The notes below the pieces were generated by a model. That model saw nothing but the letters and a program-made list of their open reading frames with translations. It was not told the origin of the DNA and did no database searches. The position numbers were made by a program, and so were the translations under genes. Of a DNA stretch of 64,000 bases, positions 31,401 through 43,800 are shown piece by piece (the first letter of the stretch is position 1; the number at the start of each line of letters is the position of its first letter). Origin of the DNA: Hydractinia symbiolongicarpus (taxonomy: Eukaryota; Cnidaria; Hydrozoa; Anthoathecata; Hydractiniidae). The stretch lies in the NCBI RefSeq assembly GCF_029227915.1, contig NC_079881.1, forward strand, positions 17,521,501-17,585,500. Direction: 5' to 3'.

Positions 31401-33100
31401 TTGATCACCGTTTCCAAATCTATACGAGGAAGGCAACGAGGATACTAATTTTTAAAAAATTTTTGGGGTAGGCTGATGTCAGCATAATTTTTAAACTGTG
31501 TTATATCACATTAACTATTCATCAAAAGCATATTATCATATACATTTTCCTTATCAGCAGTTTAAGTTCTACACAATAGAGGCAACCTGAAAACGAGGTT
31601 CTATTTTATTTTTGTAGATAGGTTGCTGACGTCATCAAAATTCAAATGACATTTTTTTATTCATTTTTATCCTGCTTCAGTTTATTTTTCCACGGGCTTT
31701 ATCGACTAGTACTTACTAAAACCAAAGACGGCACAATTGAAATACTGTAAGTATACCTCATTTGAGAGAATATGCATAATCCCTGAAGAACAGTTATTTT
31801 AAACAAACAAAACATGAATTATATTTATTACATAATATTATATTTATATATATTTATATAAGTTATAGACTGACTGTGAGCAAGAATAATCGCTAGCACC
31901 TTTTTGATTAATTATTAAACCGATCAAAAAGACTTCTCTCTTATCATCAGACATGCGTGCTTTTAAGCCGAAACATGATGCTGTGTCAAGTACCTTAGCT
32001 ACAGGACAGCTAGACTATTATTTTTATAAAATATATTAAAATAGACTTGTTAGGAATTCTTAGGAAGCTTAATTGTGCAAGTGATGAACTTACCTTACCA
32101 GTAAGCTTACAAAAATACACCCATTCCTTTGCTAAATTTTCCTGGTGCTTTTTTCTTAGAATAGCAGAAAAACACATGCTCTGTGATAAAGAGGTTTAAT
32201 CTTTATGTTTTGTCAGTGCCAGTCTAAAGAATTCTTTTCCACAAAATAATCAATTATAGCTATAGCATTTTACCTGCTAGCAGTAGCAGTACTCCATCCA
32301 TTTACACAGAATAGACGATGTGTTGGTGCTCGTAACGCGTTCCTTTCTGGAGGTTACCTTAGTAAATCTTTACATAAATTAAAAATAAGTTCTTAAGGTA
32401 CACTTAAGAAGTGTATTATTTCAATAAACCCTATAGCTAGCTCTGGTGTACAAGTCTCACATTACTAGAGTGCATTGAATTGAGCCTTGAACTTCGCAGA
32501 TAACGCTACCATTTTGAGTCGTTTTAAGCTTGTCACGTGACTAAAAACCTGGTTTACATCTACGTTCATTGCAATTATTGAACTTTTTCTGATTGGTCAT
32601 TTATATAAATTATTGCAATTATTGAACTGCGTCCTGGCTGCCGTAAGCTGCGTGTCTTTGCGTGTCCTGATGGCCGCCGTGAGTATGTTTGCATGTCACG
32701 TTTTTTTTTTTTTGCAAAATTAATCACCAGCAGAAATTCTGACTTATTTTAGGTTCTTGATGGTTTAATGAATTACTGCCACAAATCTTTTTTAGATATT
32801 TCCTCTTTTCAATGATACTCTTTTTGCGGAGAGAAGCGGAGCCTATTTCCTCATTATATAAGCCAAATATAAAGGAAATGTAAGTACGGTGGAGAGTATA
32901 TAGGATTTCGCCCCTATACATCCAAATTATCATGGTTACTATGGAAATATTAAAATTTCGTCCAAAGGATCATAGTAATCCAGCAATTTAATATGGTCAT
33001 TCTCTAGTACATTTTTTAGTAAGCGAGACAATATGTTTTAGCACGGCGATGGAGTTTGTGTTGTTTTTTAACCAAGCGTAAATAGTGCTGTTTCCAGTTG
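28492..33100. other. Upstream region of PHD gene, no coding gene recognised
   Basis: Contains the unplaced 5' UTR intron(s) of the minus-strand PHD gene. No convincing coding exon is seen. A diverged tandem repeat lies at about 31340-31650. A less AT-rich segment around 32585-32700, with a CCAAT-type box (GATTGGTC) and several CG dinucleotides, is a candidate promoter. Confidence 0.4.
31340..31650. repeat. Diverged ~150-bp tandem repeat
   Basis: Two neighbouring units share an ordered set of blocks: ATATATCAG/TTATATCACA, ..CAAAAG.., ATCCTATACATTTTC/ATCATATACATTTTC, an AGGCAAC block, and a TAGGYTGMTGWCGTCA-like end. A partial third unit may precede them (31190-31340, with TGACGTCA and GGTTGATGATATCATC). 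Non-coding. Confidence 0.55.
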
Positions 33101-33329
33101 AGATTAAGTTTGCTTACAATTTTTAGTCACGTGATACACATATTAATTTCACTAATATCACATGACTTTTTTCTCGGACACATAGCGCCTCAAACTCAAA
33201 CTTTCGTTCATCTAAGCTATATCGCAGCTGACGGAAGGGCTTGTTCAAGAAAACGAAGAAAGGGTATGTTTTTAGCTAGCTAGTATATCACTATTCCTTT
33301 ACATGTAATGAACTCTTTCTTATTCTCAC

Positions 33330-33525
33330 TCACACTTAAGGCTAGCTAGCATAAAACTACTGACTGAGCTGGCTGGCATAAAATAGAGCAATAGAACAAA
33401 CATATAACATATACAGCTAGCATAAAACTGGCTACAGAGCTAGCATAAATTTAACTACTTAGCTGGCATAAAATTAGCTAATTAGGCTAGCATAAAATTA
33501 TCTACATAGCTAGTATAGAAAAATT
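33330..33525. repeat. Degenerate minisatellite with GCTAGCATAAAA core
   Basis: The core RGCTRGCATAAAA recurs about seven times at irregular spacing of roughly 25 to 45 bases, with CTAC(A/T)NAG between units. This is a decayed tandem array. Confidence 0.7.
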
Positions 33526-34314
33526 CTTTTGGACAGATTTTCAATGAGATAGGCCACCTAGCTTATACTTATGACACAGTATATAAGTGATACAATTCTA
33601 CTCTGATTAGGAATGTCCCATTACATAGCTTGTTCTAGCGACAATCCACAATGGTCCAATTTTAGACCAAAGTTCAAGGGCAAAATATGTTTAGCGAAAT
33701 CAGCAAAAGTACATACCTATATATAATTCTACAGATACTTCCCTTCCCACTTACGAGGTCAAGTTGGGTATTTTATAACATTGAATTTTATAGAGGGGGT
33801 GAGAGCCATATGTTCAGCTAGATATTTTGCAGATAGTAAATGTTTATATACAGGTATGTCACGTGTAATTGTTTACGTTGCTTAGCCACAAATTGGCAGT
33901 TCTTAACATTAAGGGGGAATAGAGAGCTATATTTTCGTGGACGGTTGTAGCTAGCTATATATATATTGTACACACGTCAGGAAATAAACTTTTTTAACCC
34001 TGCCACTGAGCATACATCAGTGCGGCTTAAGTTGCAGAAGCGAAAATTATTTCAATATATATATATAAATAGATAGATAGATGTAGATGTAGATAGATAT
34101 CTCGTTCAATCGTCAACATGTATTGAAAATCTCCAAGTGTATTCATTATTTTTTACCTAATCTCACGATATGTATACAAATAATGTCCCAATAATTTCTG
34201 TTTTTGTAACTTGACCCGATCCTTACACATGTGGCTCTAATGATGTTTTTGTTCAGTCTGGAATAAGAGATTTTTATCCTACTGTCATAAAAACTTGTTT
34301 GCAAACAAAACATA

Positions 34315-34740
34315 TACTGCTATTTGATTTTTAGCTGCACAGGCTAACAACAGGCTGTTTCCGCTGTGTTTTTTTAAACCGAAGTTGCAGTAAAGGTTTT
34401 TTTAAAAATGTATTACGGCTGTTCGATTTTATGATTAATTTTTGATCTAGCACAAACTTTTCCCATAAAATATTGCAGGATTCTTTAGGAGCATAAAAAC
34501 AGGTTTTAAGCAGTGTTTTTATTTTTAAATGTTACAAAAACTTTTCCGCAAAATAAAAGTGCTGCATGATTGTTTTAGCTGTGTAGGATAACAACAGGGT
34601 GTTTACTGTCTGTTTATTTGAACCAAAGTTTTTCGGATGTGCCCCACAGTATATTTGTACTAATCACTCAGCCTAGTGTTAACGACAAGCTATTACCTGT
34701 GTTTCTATTTAACAGAAGTTGTGCTAAAGTTTTTTTGAAA
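34315..34740. repeat. Diverged repeat units with AACAACAGG..GTTT block
   Basis: The blocks TTTTAGCTG..TAACAACAGG..TGTTT and AACCRAAGTT recur about 240 bases apart (34330 and 34575). A third weaker copy of the tail occurs at about 34695-34735. Between them lie TTTTCC(C/G)(A/C)(T/A)AAAAT-type segments. Probably an old tandem duplication. Confidence 0.45.
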
Positions 34741-35112
34741 GGGTTTGTTTACCTATACTAATGGCGTACCACAGATTAAAGTACATATATATTTTACGTT
34801 TTACCGGGAACATTTTGTGAAACAGTTTTCGCTATGACATGGCACAATATGTAAATTGTGTTTCTATTCAAGCTAAAGTTGAAGGAAATATATATTTTGT
34901 GAATCTGAAAAATATAATTACACACCCGACACACCTTAAATGTTGTGTGTTTCACTCGATTTATGATTGTGTGGTACAGTTTAAAATTTGTATTAATTGT
35001 TCCATAAAGCGTTTAACACCAGGTAACACAGTTAATTGTGGCTTAACCAGCGTAAATTCCTAAGTGTATATAATACTCACCTGTAAAGTTTTGTATATAT
35101 ATTTATGTTTAT

Positions 35113-35180
35113 GCCCTGCTGGTCTAATGGCTATGACACTCATGCAAATGAGAGATCCAGGTTCAAATCCTGGACAGGGC
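35113..35180 (+). tRNA. tRNA-like sequence, probably pseudogene or SINE head
   Basis: 68 bases with a six-base-pair acceptor stem (GCCCTG with CAGGGC), a perfect T arm (CCAGG, loop TTCAAAT, CCTGG), an A-box-like GGTCTAATGG and a B box GGTTCAAATCC (35160-35170). The anticodon arm is irregular: the pairing CTCA/TGAG leaves a six-base loop and no uridine at the expected position 33, so no anticodon can be named. A functional tRNA is therefore unlikely. Other tRNA-derived elements occur at 40990 and 41702. Confidence 0.45.
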
Positions 35181-35462
35181 TAGGAAAACATAATTATCTT
35201 GCACCTACAACAACCAGGTTTTCATATAATAGGTAATCTTTAAGTAAGACTTCTCTGATTATTTCTATATCTTGACTTTTTAATGTTGTTGTCATTGGAA
35301 CCAAGTTAATCTCAGATTTATCAAAAAATGATATGTCGTTATGACCGATTGTTTAAATACTTGTAATGGCTATGATTCACTGTATATTGACCTGAGATAA
35401 ATTTGATAATATTGAGTATACGCAATCTTTGAGTTGTAAGGTGGAGATTTTCTATTAAAGTC

Positions 35463-35690
35463 ATGCACCCCTGCCTTGCCGTTCCATTGCCTTGCCAGCA
35501 CTGACCGTGCCTTTCTTTGCCTACCATTCCTATGCCTTTTCTGGTGCCTGCCTACTATGTCCTTGCCTGTGGCTCCCATGCCTTGCCTACCCCTGCCTTC
35601 CTGATTCCTCTTCCTATTTCCTTGCCTGCCTTTGCCCTTTCCTTGCCGTGCTTAATGCCTTTGCCTTGGCAACCTCTCCGCAACACTTTC
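35463..35690. repeat. Degenerate TGCCT/CCTTGCC pyrimidine-rich tract
   Basis: Irregular repeats of TGCCT, CCTTGCC and TGCCTACC over about 220 bases. Base composition is strikingly unlike the AT-rich surroundings, and one strand is pyrimidine-rich throughout. Confidence 0.75.
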
Positions 35691-36827
35691 TACATTGATT
35701 TCTACTAATAAAAAAGTTATTGGGCCTTTCTTCACCGGAACCGCAACGGCATTAACAACCGGAACGTCTGTGATGAGAAACACGCAATGACAATATATTC
35801 CTGAAAAAAAAATTCAAGACACATTCGGTTATAAAACTGGAATTTCAGGTATAAACAGAATTTGTTTGCTTTATATTACAAAAGACCTGAAACTGCATTA
35901 GTGAGACCGCGAACTGATTTTAGAACATAGTGTAAACAGAGCTTGTTGGAAAAAAAGTGAAAAAACATTTTTTTGTCTCGGTAACCCATGATTATCTTCA
36001 GTTTAGTTTCCGTAAAAACATAAACGTCACATCACACATATACGGACCGTGGTAAACAATATACTGAATGTGAGTATGTTGATGGTGACTGTTTGTGCAT
36101 TGAGATTGTCTACCTTTAGCAGGGACGTAGGGTAATAATATCCAATGAATAGAATTAGAGCTAGCTAGCTAAATATTTTATTCTTGTTTTATGATTACCA
36201 CGGCATACTTGCCAGCTATTTCATTCATTTGTTAGCTAGCTAGCTAATAACAACTCCTTTGGTTTGGTTGGCAAATTGCTAAACATTAGCTGCTAAAATG
36301 TGTCTCTCCGACCTAAATGTACAAGCTAGCTTTATGTTTAGTAGTTCATCCTTGTAAACTCTTTACCTGTAACTCGCAACTCCTTAGGATTTTTAGAACG
36401 CTCAAACACAAATTTGTACAAAATAATAAGGCTGCCATCAAAAATATGTTATGTTCGCCTCTTGAAGTCCCTGCAAAAGTGATTCCGTCGGGCAGTCAGA
36501 TTTCTTCCCAGGATTTTCCGATCGGAGCAAGTAAAATCCTTCGTTCCCAGGACCAAAAAACAGTACTGCCCACCCCCTCTCAAATTTTTTCCGTGTTTCT
36601 TTCTGACTTGCGGACTCAGTTTTTTAATACCACAAGCGAGTCAGTCGGAGGACCCGAACATTATATATTTTTGATAATGGCCTAATTAGAAATATTGTTT
36701 AAAATTTTTTTTGAGAAAGATATGTGCTAAGCCATTGCTGGTCTCTATAGCTAAACATATTGGAAGATTCTGTGAGCTGTTCTGAGTTAGAGGGGCTTTG
36801 AAAAACAGTTTGTGATCAGACTTGTAG

Positions 36828-37060
36828 GGCAGAAACTTTCGCGTTTTTGGCCCCTTTTTACAAAAGTGTTTGCCTTTGGAAATTTCACATCAGAAAAACG
36901 CAATAGTTTTTTTTTCTGTGAAATCATAGCCAATTTAAAAGACGCAATGTTTTTATTATGCAAAAAATCTTTTTTTAAGCAAATGTAAGCAGGGGTGGCG
37001 GCTAGGGGAGCTTAGCCCCTGTAAGAGTTGTTAAAAAAATCAATGACATATGGATGGATA
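36828..37060. repeat. Dispersed repeat D (TTCGCG-rich), copy 2
   Basis: Matches 17370-17660 in landmark order: GGGCAGAAACTTTCGCG, TTTTTGGCCCC, CTTTGGAAATTTCA, then AATCAATGACATA and GGATGGATATTAT. An inserted AGGGGAGCTTAGCCCCT palindromic segment at about 37003-37020 interrupts the match. Confidence 0.65.
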
Positions 37061-38177
37061 TTATTTATATGTATACAATCATCTCCTTTTTTCAGTGTAA
37101 CAATCTTTTATATACACAAAAACTCTTGCCTCTTTCTTTGTTTTTGTCATGCTAAATATTTCTCTGATATCTTTATTTTCCCCACTACTTGTCGCAGCTT
37201 TCTTCTTTTCTCTATTTTGTGCTGAAACAGGCGGAGTGTTCGCGACCGGTGGTAAACATAACGGCAAAAGAATTTGAATTGTTGTGGTAGCAATATTCAG
37301 TTGTACATTGGTGAAGATGGAGATACCGATGACGAAACTGATTCTTAGTGCAAAGTTTTAAAATATCAGTTCTAATTTTTTACTTTAAACAAAGCAACAA
37401 AAATTAAAAAAAAATTTTTTTAGAGTTTCTTGAAAAGTTGTTTGAGTACTTGAGTTCTTAACGATTATTTTGTAAATTACAGACTCCATCCCTCTTAACA
37501 GTGATATCCTGATAACCATGCACAAAAAAAAATTCATAGCTCCTTATACCTTGTTAATGGTTGTAGCCTAGTTTTATTAACTTCGAAACTTTCTTGGAGG
37601 TTAATTAATTTCCTATATGATAGCTTAGAAACAAACAAATCCCTAAAATTCAAATCCACCCCCAGCTAACACGGAATTAATCAAATAATGAGTACAAAGA
37701 TAGCATATCTTACTCTTTTAAACCTTACCTCCCACTTAAAAAAAATAAACCAAAAATTAACTTCAGTGTTGTATACTAATCACGAAAAAAAATGCTTGTT
37801 TTGATTTGTTTGCAAGATTTGACATTAAAGTTGCGAATTATTAGCTAGAGAAGAAACTTTGTCTTAAAAATTTGTCTTCTTGTCAGTTAAAATATGAGAA
37901 AAACATAGAAATTTAACAATGAAACTCGCAGTCACGAAGCAGGTAATATCTTCATGAATCTCTTATGATACCTTGATACCATATATATGGTATGATTTGT
38001 AGTGCGTTTTTTCGTTTCCTGCTTTTTCACATGTGATAGTCGTGTATTTAATCAAATAAACATATAGATACGTTGCAAGAAATCATACTCGTTTTTCACA
38101 TCACCATTTTCTTTTTGCTGTCATTGCTGTCCCCGTAGGATAAATTTTGCTCGTGCGATACGATCATACCATGTTAT

Positions 38178-40500
38178 TCATTATCATCATCATTCTCGGC
38201 TTAACGTCCGTTTTCCATGCTAGCATGGGTTGGACAGGGTATATTAATAACCCTCTTCCAATCTGATCTAGACTGTGTTAGAACTAAACTCAACTTCCTC
38301 TGTATCAAGTCTGTCCTTATAACCTCCTGCCAAGTCTTTCTCGGTCTGCCTCTGGGCGTTGCCCCAGGAACTATCAAGTCTCTACACTTTCTTACCCAAT
38401 TATTCCCCTCCATTCCTTCCAACTGCCCCAAGCAATTCATTCTTCTTATCTGGATAACATCTTTAATTCTACGGATACTTAGCCTGCCTCTTAGCTCATC
38501 TGAACTCTTTCTGTCTCTCAGACTGGCTTTAGACATCCACCTAACCATTGTCATATCATTCCTTTCTAAAGGTCAAGATCTTCCTGCTTCAATGCTCATG
38601 TCTCACTACTGTACAACATAACACTTCTTACACAGGCCTCATACAACCTACCTTTTACCTCAATTGACAAGACTCTGCTAGTCAACAAAGGAAGTAACTC
38701 TCTGAACTTTTTCCAAGCAGAACCTATTCTGCAAGTAACACTTCCCTGTCCAACATATCACCTAAGTAACAGAAGTTCTCAACTTTATCCAACGAGCCAC
38801 TTTTGTACATCATTGAAGCTGGAAATACTTCATTCTCTATAATCTCACCTTTGCAACGCTTGCATACAAACTGGATGTCAGCTCTTAACCTTCCACCAAT
38901 ACTACTGCACTTCTTATGTACCCAATGCTTGCAAGTCTGACAAAAAATTGAGCTACTACCAACCCCTTTGCTGCAAACTCCACAAGGCCACTTTCCAACT
39001 ACAAGGTCACCCTTGGCTGCAGTGCTATCAATCATGACTTTAGACTTTGCTGTGTTCACCCTTAGCCCTTTTTCTTCTAGTCCTTTTTCCACTTCTCAAA
39101 CTTTTCAACTAATTCTTCCATCGACTCTGCTATGAGAACCAAATCATCTGCATACAATAACTTATGGACAACCTGTTCTCAACTCCATCGACAGCGCTTC
39201 TAAGACTAGAACAAACAACAAAGGACTAAGTACAGAACCCTGATGTACACCAACATTTACACTAAATTAATCACTAAGTGAATCGTTAATCCTGACACGA
39301 CTTCTAGCGTTGCTGTACATAGACTGTATTATCGTAACTAGCCACTCATCCACACCTAATTTTCTCATAGCCCACCAAATTAATTTACGTGGCACTCTAT
39401 CAAAAGCTTTCTCTAAATCTACAAAGACAAAATAGAGATTCTTTCTCTTTCCTAAATACTTTTCCTGAAGCTGTCTGAGTAAAAATATTGCATCAGTAGT
39501 GCCACGCCCTGGAACAAAACCAAATTGCATCTTATCTATATCAATTCTTTCTCTAAGTAACTTTCCATCACTCTTTCAATAACTTTCATTACTTGATCAA
39601 CCAACTTCAAACCTCTATAGTTACCTCTTTCTAATGCATCACCCTTGCCTTTGAAACAATTCACTATTACACTTGACTGCCACTCACTCTGAATAGCACC
39701 ATCCTTTATAATCTGATTAGCAAAACTTGTAATAAGCTCAACTCCCATATATCCAGATGCTTTTACCATCTCTGCAACAATACCTGATACTCCTGCAGCC
39801 TTGCCAATCTTCATTTTCCTAATAGCCTCCACTACCCATTATGTCTTGATCTGCATAGCTGGCCCTTTTACAACATCATCATCAGTCAAATTATCCTCAT
39901 TCCAATCAAACTCAGTTAAGCAACCTCTGATAATAATTCTTCCAAGCTACCCTTTCTCCTCCTCTGTGCTAGCCAAAAAACCTTCATCATTACACATACA
40001 CTTCTCACCTACAACATCTAGATTAGTCTTCTTCATTTGCTTTGCTATCTTGAATACCTCATTGCGTTGGTTCTTAACGCATCTGAAAATCTGTGCTTCT
40101 AAGAAAATATTTTTACTACCACCTGACTTCCACTCTTTCCACTCTTTCCACTCTTTCCTTTTTTCCTTTATACACTGGTCAACCTCATTATTCCACCACC
40201 AGGTCTGTCTATATGTCTAGCTGGTCCATTCGTCCACCCACAGGTATCATCAGAAGCTTCTGGAAGGCAATTCTTCAAAGTAGTCCAAGTACTTTCAACA
40301 TTGTCACCATCACACTGACCATTGTGGGGTAACTGCTGAACTTTTGCACTAAATTGTCTTGCTACAATCTCTTCCTTTAGCTTCCAGACTTTATGACGGG
40401 GACTGTACTTTTCCTTGGCTTCTTTAGCACTCTTCAAGATAATATCACAAACCAGCAACCTATGCTGGGAAACACACTCTTCCCCCGATATAACTTTCAC
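38178..40500 (-). mobile_element. Decayed non-LTR (LINE) retrotransposon with 3' GAT-type tail
   Basis: Read on the minus strand, fragments appear in element order. A possible endonuclease/RT linker lies at 40500-40168. RT fragments follow at 39832-39536 (GKAAGVSGIVAEMVK) and 39530-39267 (FGFVPGRGTTDAIF; VDLEKAFDRVPR). A YADD box lies at 39154-39143, then a PHD-like Cys cluster CGVCSKG..FCQTCKHWVHKKC (about 38995-38900), and a C-terminal RMNCLGQLEGM and GRPRKTW segment (38560-38201). These are in different frames, broken by frameshifts and stops, so the copy is dead. The element ends in a short ATGATGATGATAAT-like microsatellite (38178-38196), as many non-LTR elements do. The RT style suggests an RTE- or CR1-like clade; not resolved here. 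Confidence 0.85.
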
Positions 40501-40811
40501 GTCCTTATTGTATATTTATAAACATGTACTAGGACTTGTTTACTTAAAAATGGCCGTCGAATGGCCGAAACGTCGTAAAGTGTAGTGATTATTACTTTTT
40601 TATTTTACAACGCTCGAAGCAAACACATATATATGTATAATTTTTCAAAATAACATCAGTTTTATTAATAAAGTACATACATAATTAATAAGTGATGTAA
40701 ATATTTGCAACAAATGTGTAAACAAAAGCAGTTGAAAAAGATTATAAGATAATTTCAGATGTTATTATGAAGAAAAATATATAAAAAAGAAAAGAAAATA
40801 ATCTTCCTACA
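40501..40811. other. Upstream region of SLC36-like gene
   Basis: The short interval between the dead LINE and the first ATG must hold the promoter and 5' UTR of the transporter, unless an upstream non-coding exon exists. It carries a conspicuous GGCC(GTCGAAT)GGCC stem followed by GAAACGTCG (40552-40575), a retroelement-like motif that may be the 5' remnant of the neighbouring element. Confidence 0.4.
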
Positions 40812-43800
40812 ATGTCACCACCAAATAAACGTTCGTTTGAAGACGAAGCTTCTGATGTCAACCTAAATGATCCATGTAGTGATGATGAAGAAGAAATATA
40901 TCAAAAAGGAAACAGTGATGATGATTGGACAGAAATTAAAGCATCACCAAAAATTGGGTAAGTTCCTTTTTCTTATGACATGTAGATAGTGTGTGGTAGT
41001 GTATTTACTATGTGATCACAAGGCTGCAGGTTTGAGTCCTAACTTTAGCACACTTTAAGACCATTCTTTAAGACTTTAAGACCCATCTACACGAATTGAC
41101 AATGTATATAATTGTGCAGTCAGTGGGGAAGAGCCAGCCATTAGGATGGAATTCCCAAAGACATAAAGAATTCATAAACTTTTCGTTACTACTTTACTTG
41201 CTTTTGTGATTTTAGTTATGCTCCCAACAGCATGAGGGATGATGTAACCTTTTGCTTTTAAAAGTTATCCTATCACAATGCTTTATCAAAACAATAAACA
41301 GGATTCCATTATGTCTTCAACCCCTCAGAAGTAATAAAGGTGACCTCATATTGGCATGAAACTTTGCACAAATATGTTTGTTAGGTCAAACAAACAAAAT
41401 TATGTTTTTTAGTATTAAAAATCATCTCCCGTAAAAGAACAAGTTAGTTTGATACAACATAGCTTTCAAAGTTGTTTATGAATCTTTTTGCTGTTTGGTA
41501 AAACCTTTATCTGTTTTCGACGATTTTAGTTGTAGTGTAGCTATAATTAATTGGAGTTAAGACATCATATAAGTAAGATGTTGATAAACAATTGCTTGGT
41601 ATGAAAAATAACCAGGATAACTAAATCTCTGTATATTTATTGTAATATGGTCTATATATACATACCAAACTGGATAGGTAAGAAAAATACATTTACATTT
41701 TGTGGCACAGTAGATTAGTGGTTATCACTCTTGTACTTTGTGCAGGAGACCTGAATTCGATTCCCCTTGGCAGCGATTCAATATTGGTAATTGAATATTA
41801 CCATAGCCCCGGGTTAACCCGAGCCATGTAAGGGAAATTGGGGAGATGGCGCACTGTGCGGGCCATTGGATATTGCAGGGAGTTGTCTGGCATAGCGTTG
41901 ACCATAATTGAGTTTGCGTAGCTCAAAGTGAGCATTAAACACTCTAGGACTCCCCATCAAAGTCATGGCCCCTCCTGGAAATAATAGAGTTTTGATATTT
42001 GTGAGACTAGCCATGTAAAATATGCACATCTATCTATCTATATACACTGCATACTTTAACATAATGTTAGTTATTTTACATACATAACATCATGCATTAT
42101 AAATGGCATAATTATCAAATCTTCAAAAGTCGAAAGTCTTGATTTTTTAACATAATAAATAGATTCATAGACAAAAAGCTCTTTGATATGGATCCGACTT
42201 GGCATCAAGCCTTAATTTTTCGTCTTAACAGTGATAACCCGTCATTGTCATTGCTATAATATTGCACAATCTGCAATTTATGCTAGATAATAAAAAAAAT
42301 GACCAGTATATATATGCTTATAATAAAATTGATGCAGAGTATTTATAAAATTTACCCTTTTATCAGTTTCATATTCATATATTAAGGTTAACATACATTT
42401 TATTTGTTCATTGTTATTGTATTATTGTATAATACCAGTAACTATGACTATAAGAGCTTTGCAATGAAGAATGTTTATAAACTAAAATAGAAGCAATAAT
42501 ATAAAAATATGGAATTAAAGTATTTCTGAAATGTATCCATAAAAAGCGTTCTGAGAGATCATAATTTCGTGCTTTGCTTTAAGTATGGGCATGTAAGTTA
42601 ACTGGCCTATATTTTTTATTTTTCATTGTTCAAGTTTTTTTGGAATCTTTTGAAGTATTGTTTTTGTGAACATTATATAGGGATTTGTTTAAAAGCTATT
42701 ATTTGTTAGCAAGCACTGTCTTATGAGACGAATGGCGTATCAGTAATATTCTACCTTAATGTTATTTTTAGGTGCCTGCGGAACTTTACAGATTGCTCGA
42801 ATGTATTCAAAGCTTTCATAGGGTCAGCATTGATTGGTCTGCCGTTTGCTGTGTTACAATCTGGTATTGTGGTGCGTATTTTTTTATTAAAAATCGATAT
42901 CTTTTTGTGGCTGTCTGTCTAACTGAACAAGAATTCACTACTTCTTGTTTTTTTATACATAGTGGCCGAGTCAGTATTTAATGTAAATATGTTGTTTTTT
43001 AGCTGGCTATGGTGTGCATATTCTTAATTGCTTCTGCTACAGACCATTGTTGTGGACTAATTGTAAAATGTAAACGAATTGTTGTAGCAAATATTATAAA
43101 AGAAAAAATCGGTCGTGGCGAAAGCAAGGACGAAGTGAAACGTCAAGAAGAAATTCTTGGTAGAACTTTATCATTTGGTAGGATCGGGAAAGCTTGTTTA
43201 GGCCGACCTGGTTTATTAGCTGTAAATGTGTCTGTTATGGTGACACAGTTTGGATTTACTATTGGTTATTTTATATTTATGGGCAATACATTGCGTTCAG
43301 TTCTAAAACACTTTCTGGTACCCCATGCTGCATTGCAGAATGTTACAAATGCAACTATGATTCCAACACATAAACTAACGACAAAGATGTGGACTACCAC
43401 AGTTGCAACTTTAACCACTGGAAATACTACACTGTTTAATACTACCGTGTTGCCTTTGTTTTCTGAATTTGACAACAGGACTATGACGCATTTTATTTAT
43501 CACCATTTAAAAAATGCTGTTGAAGCAGTTAAGGATCCATTAAGCCAAACAAATCTTTTAGAAAATTCTTACATGGCGTTTGCAGTACTTCTGCTTATTC
43601 CATTGCCATTGTTGGTGTTGATTTCTTTTGTGAGAAATTTACGTAAACTTGGACCTGTTAGTGTTATTGCCAATGCATCCATTACTGGGGCATTTGGATT
43701 GACTGCTATATACATAGTTTCAAGTGAGTAATTCTGATTTGTTAGGTGTTGATGTTTCTGACATATCTGCATGTGTTTACATTGGCGTAGTTGTTTTAAT

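Larger units (their letters stand above)
33101..38177. other. Gene-poor region with repeats and tRNA-like sequence
   Basis: No confident protein gene. It holds the minisatellites, the tRNA-like element at 35113, the CCTTGCC-rich tract, and dispersed repeat D copy 2. A possible exon at 33186-33263 (after CACATAG, before GTATGT) keeps one open frame with PQTQTFVHLSYIAADGRA and a basic end, but has no recognisable family or partner exon. Confidence 0.35.

Noticed and set aside
35113-35180. Functional tRNA gene
   Set aside because: Acceptor and T arms are good, but the anticodon arm has the wrong loop size and lacks the invariant uridine, so it is listed only as tRNA-like.
38217-40332. Plus-strand ORFs of 70 to 140 codons rich in Ser, Phe, His
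   Set aside because: Antisense of the decayed LINE; RT motifs are on the minus strand.
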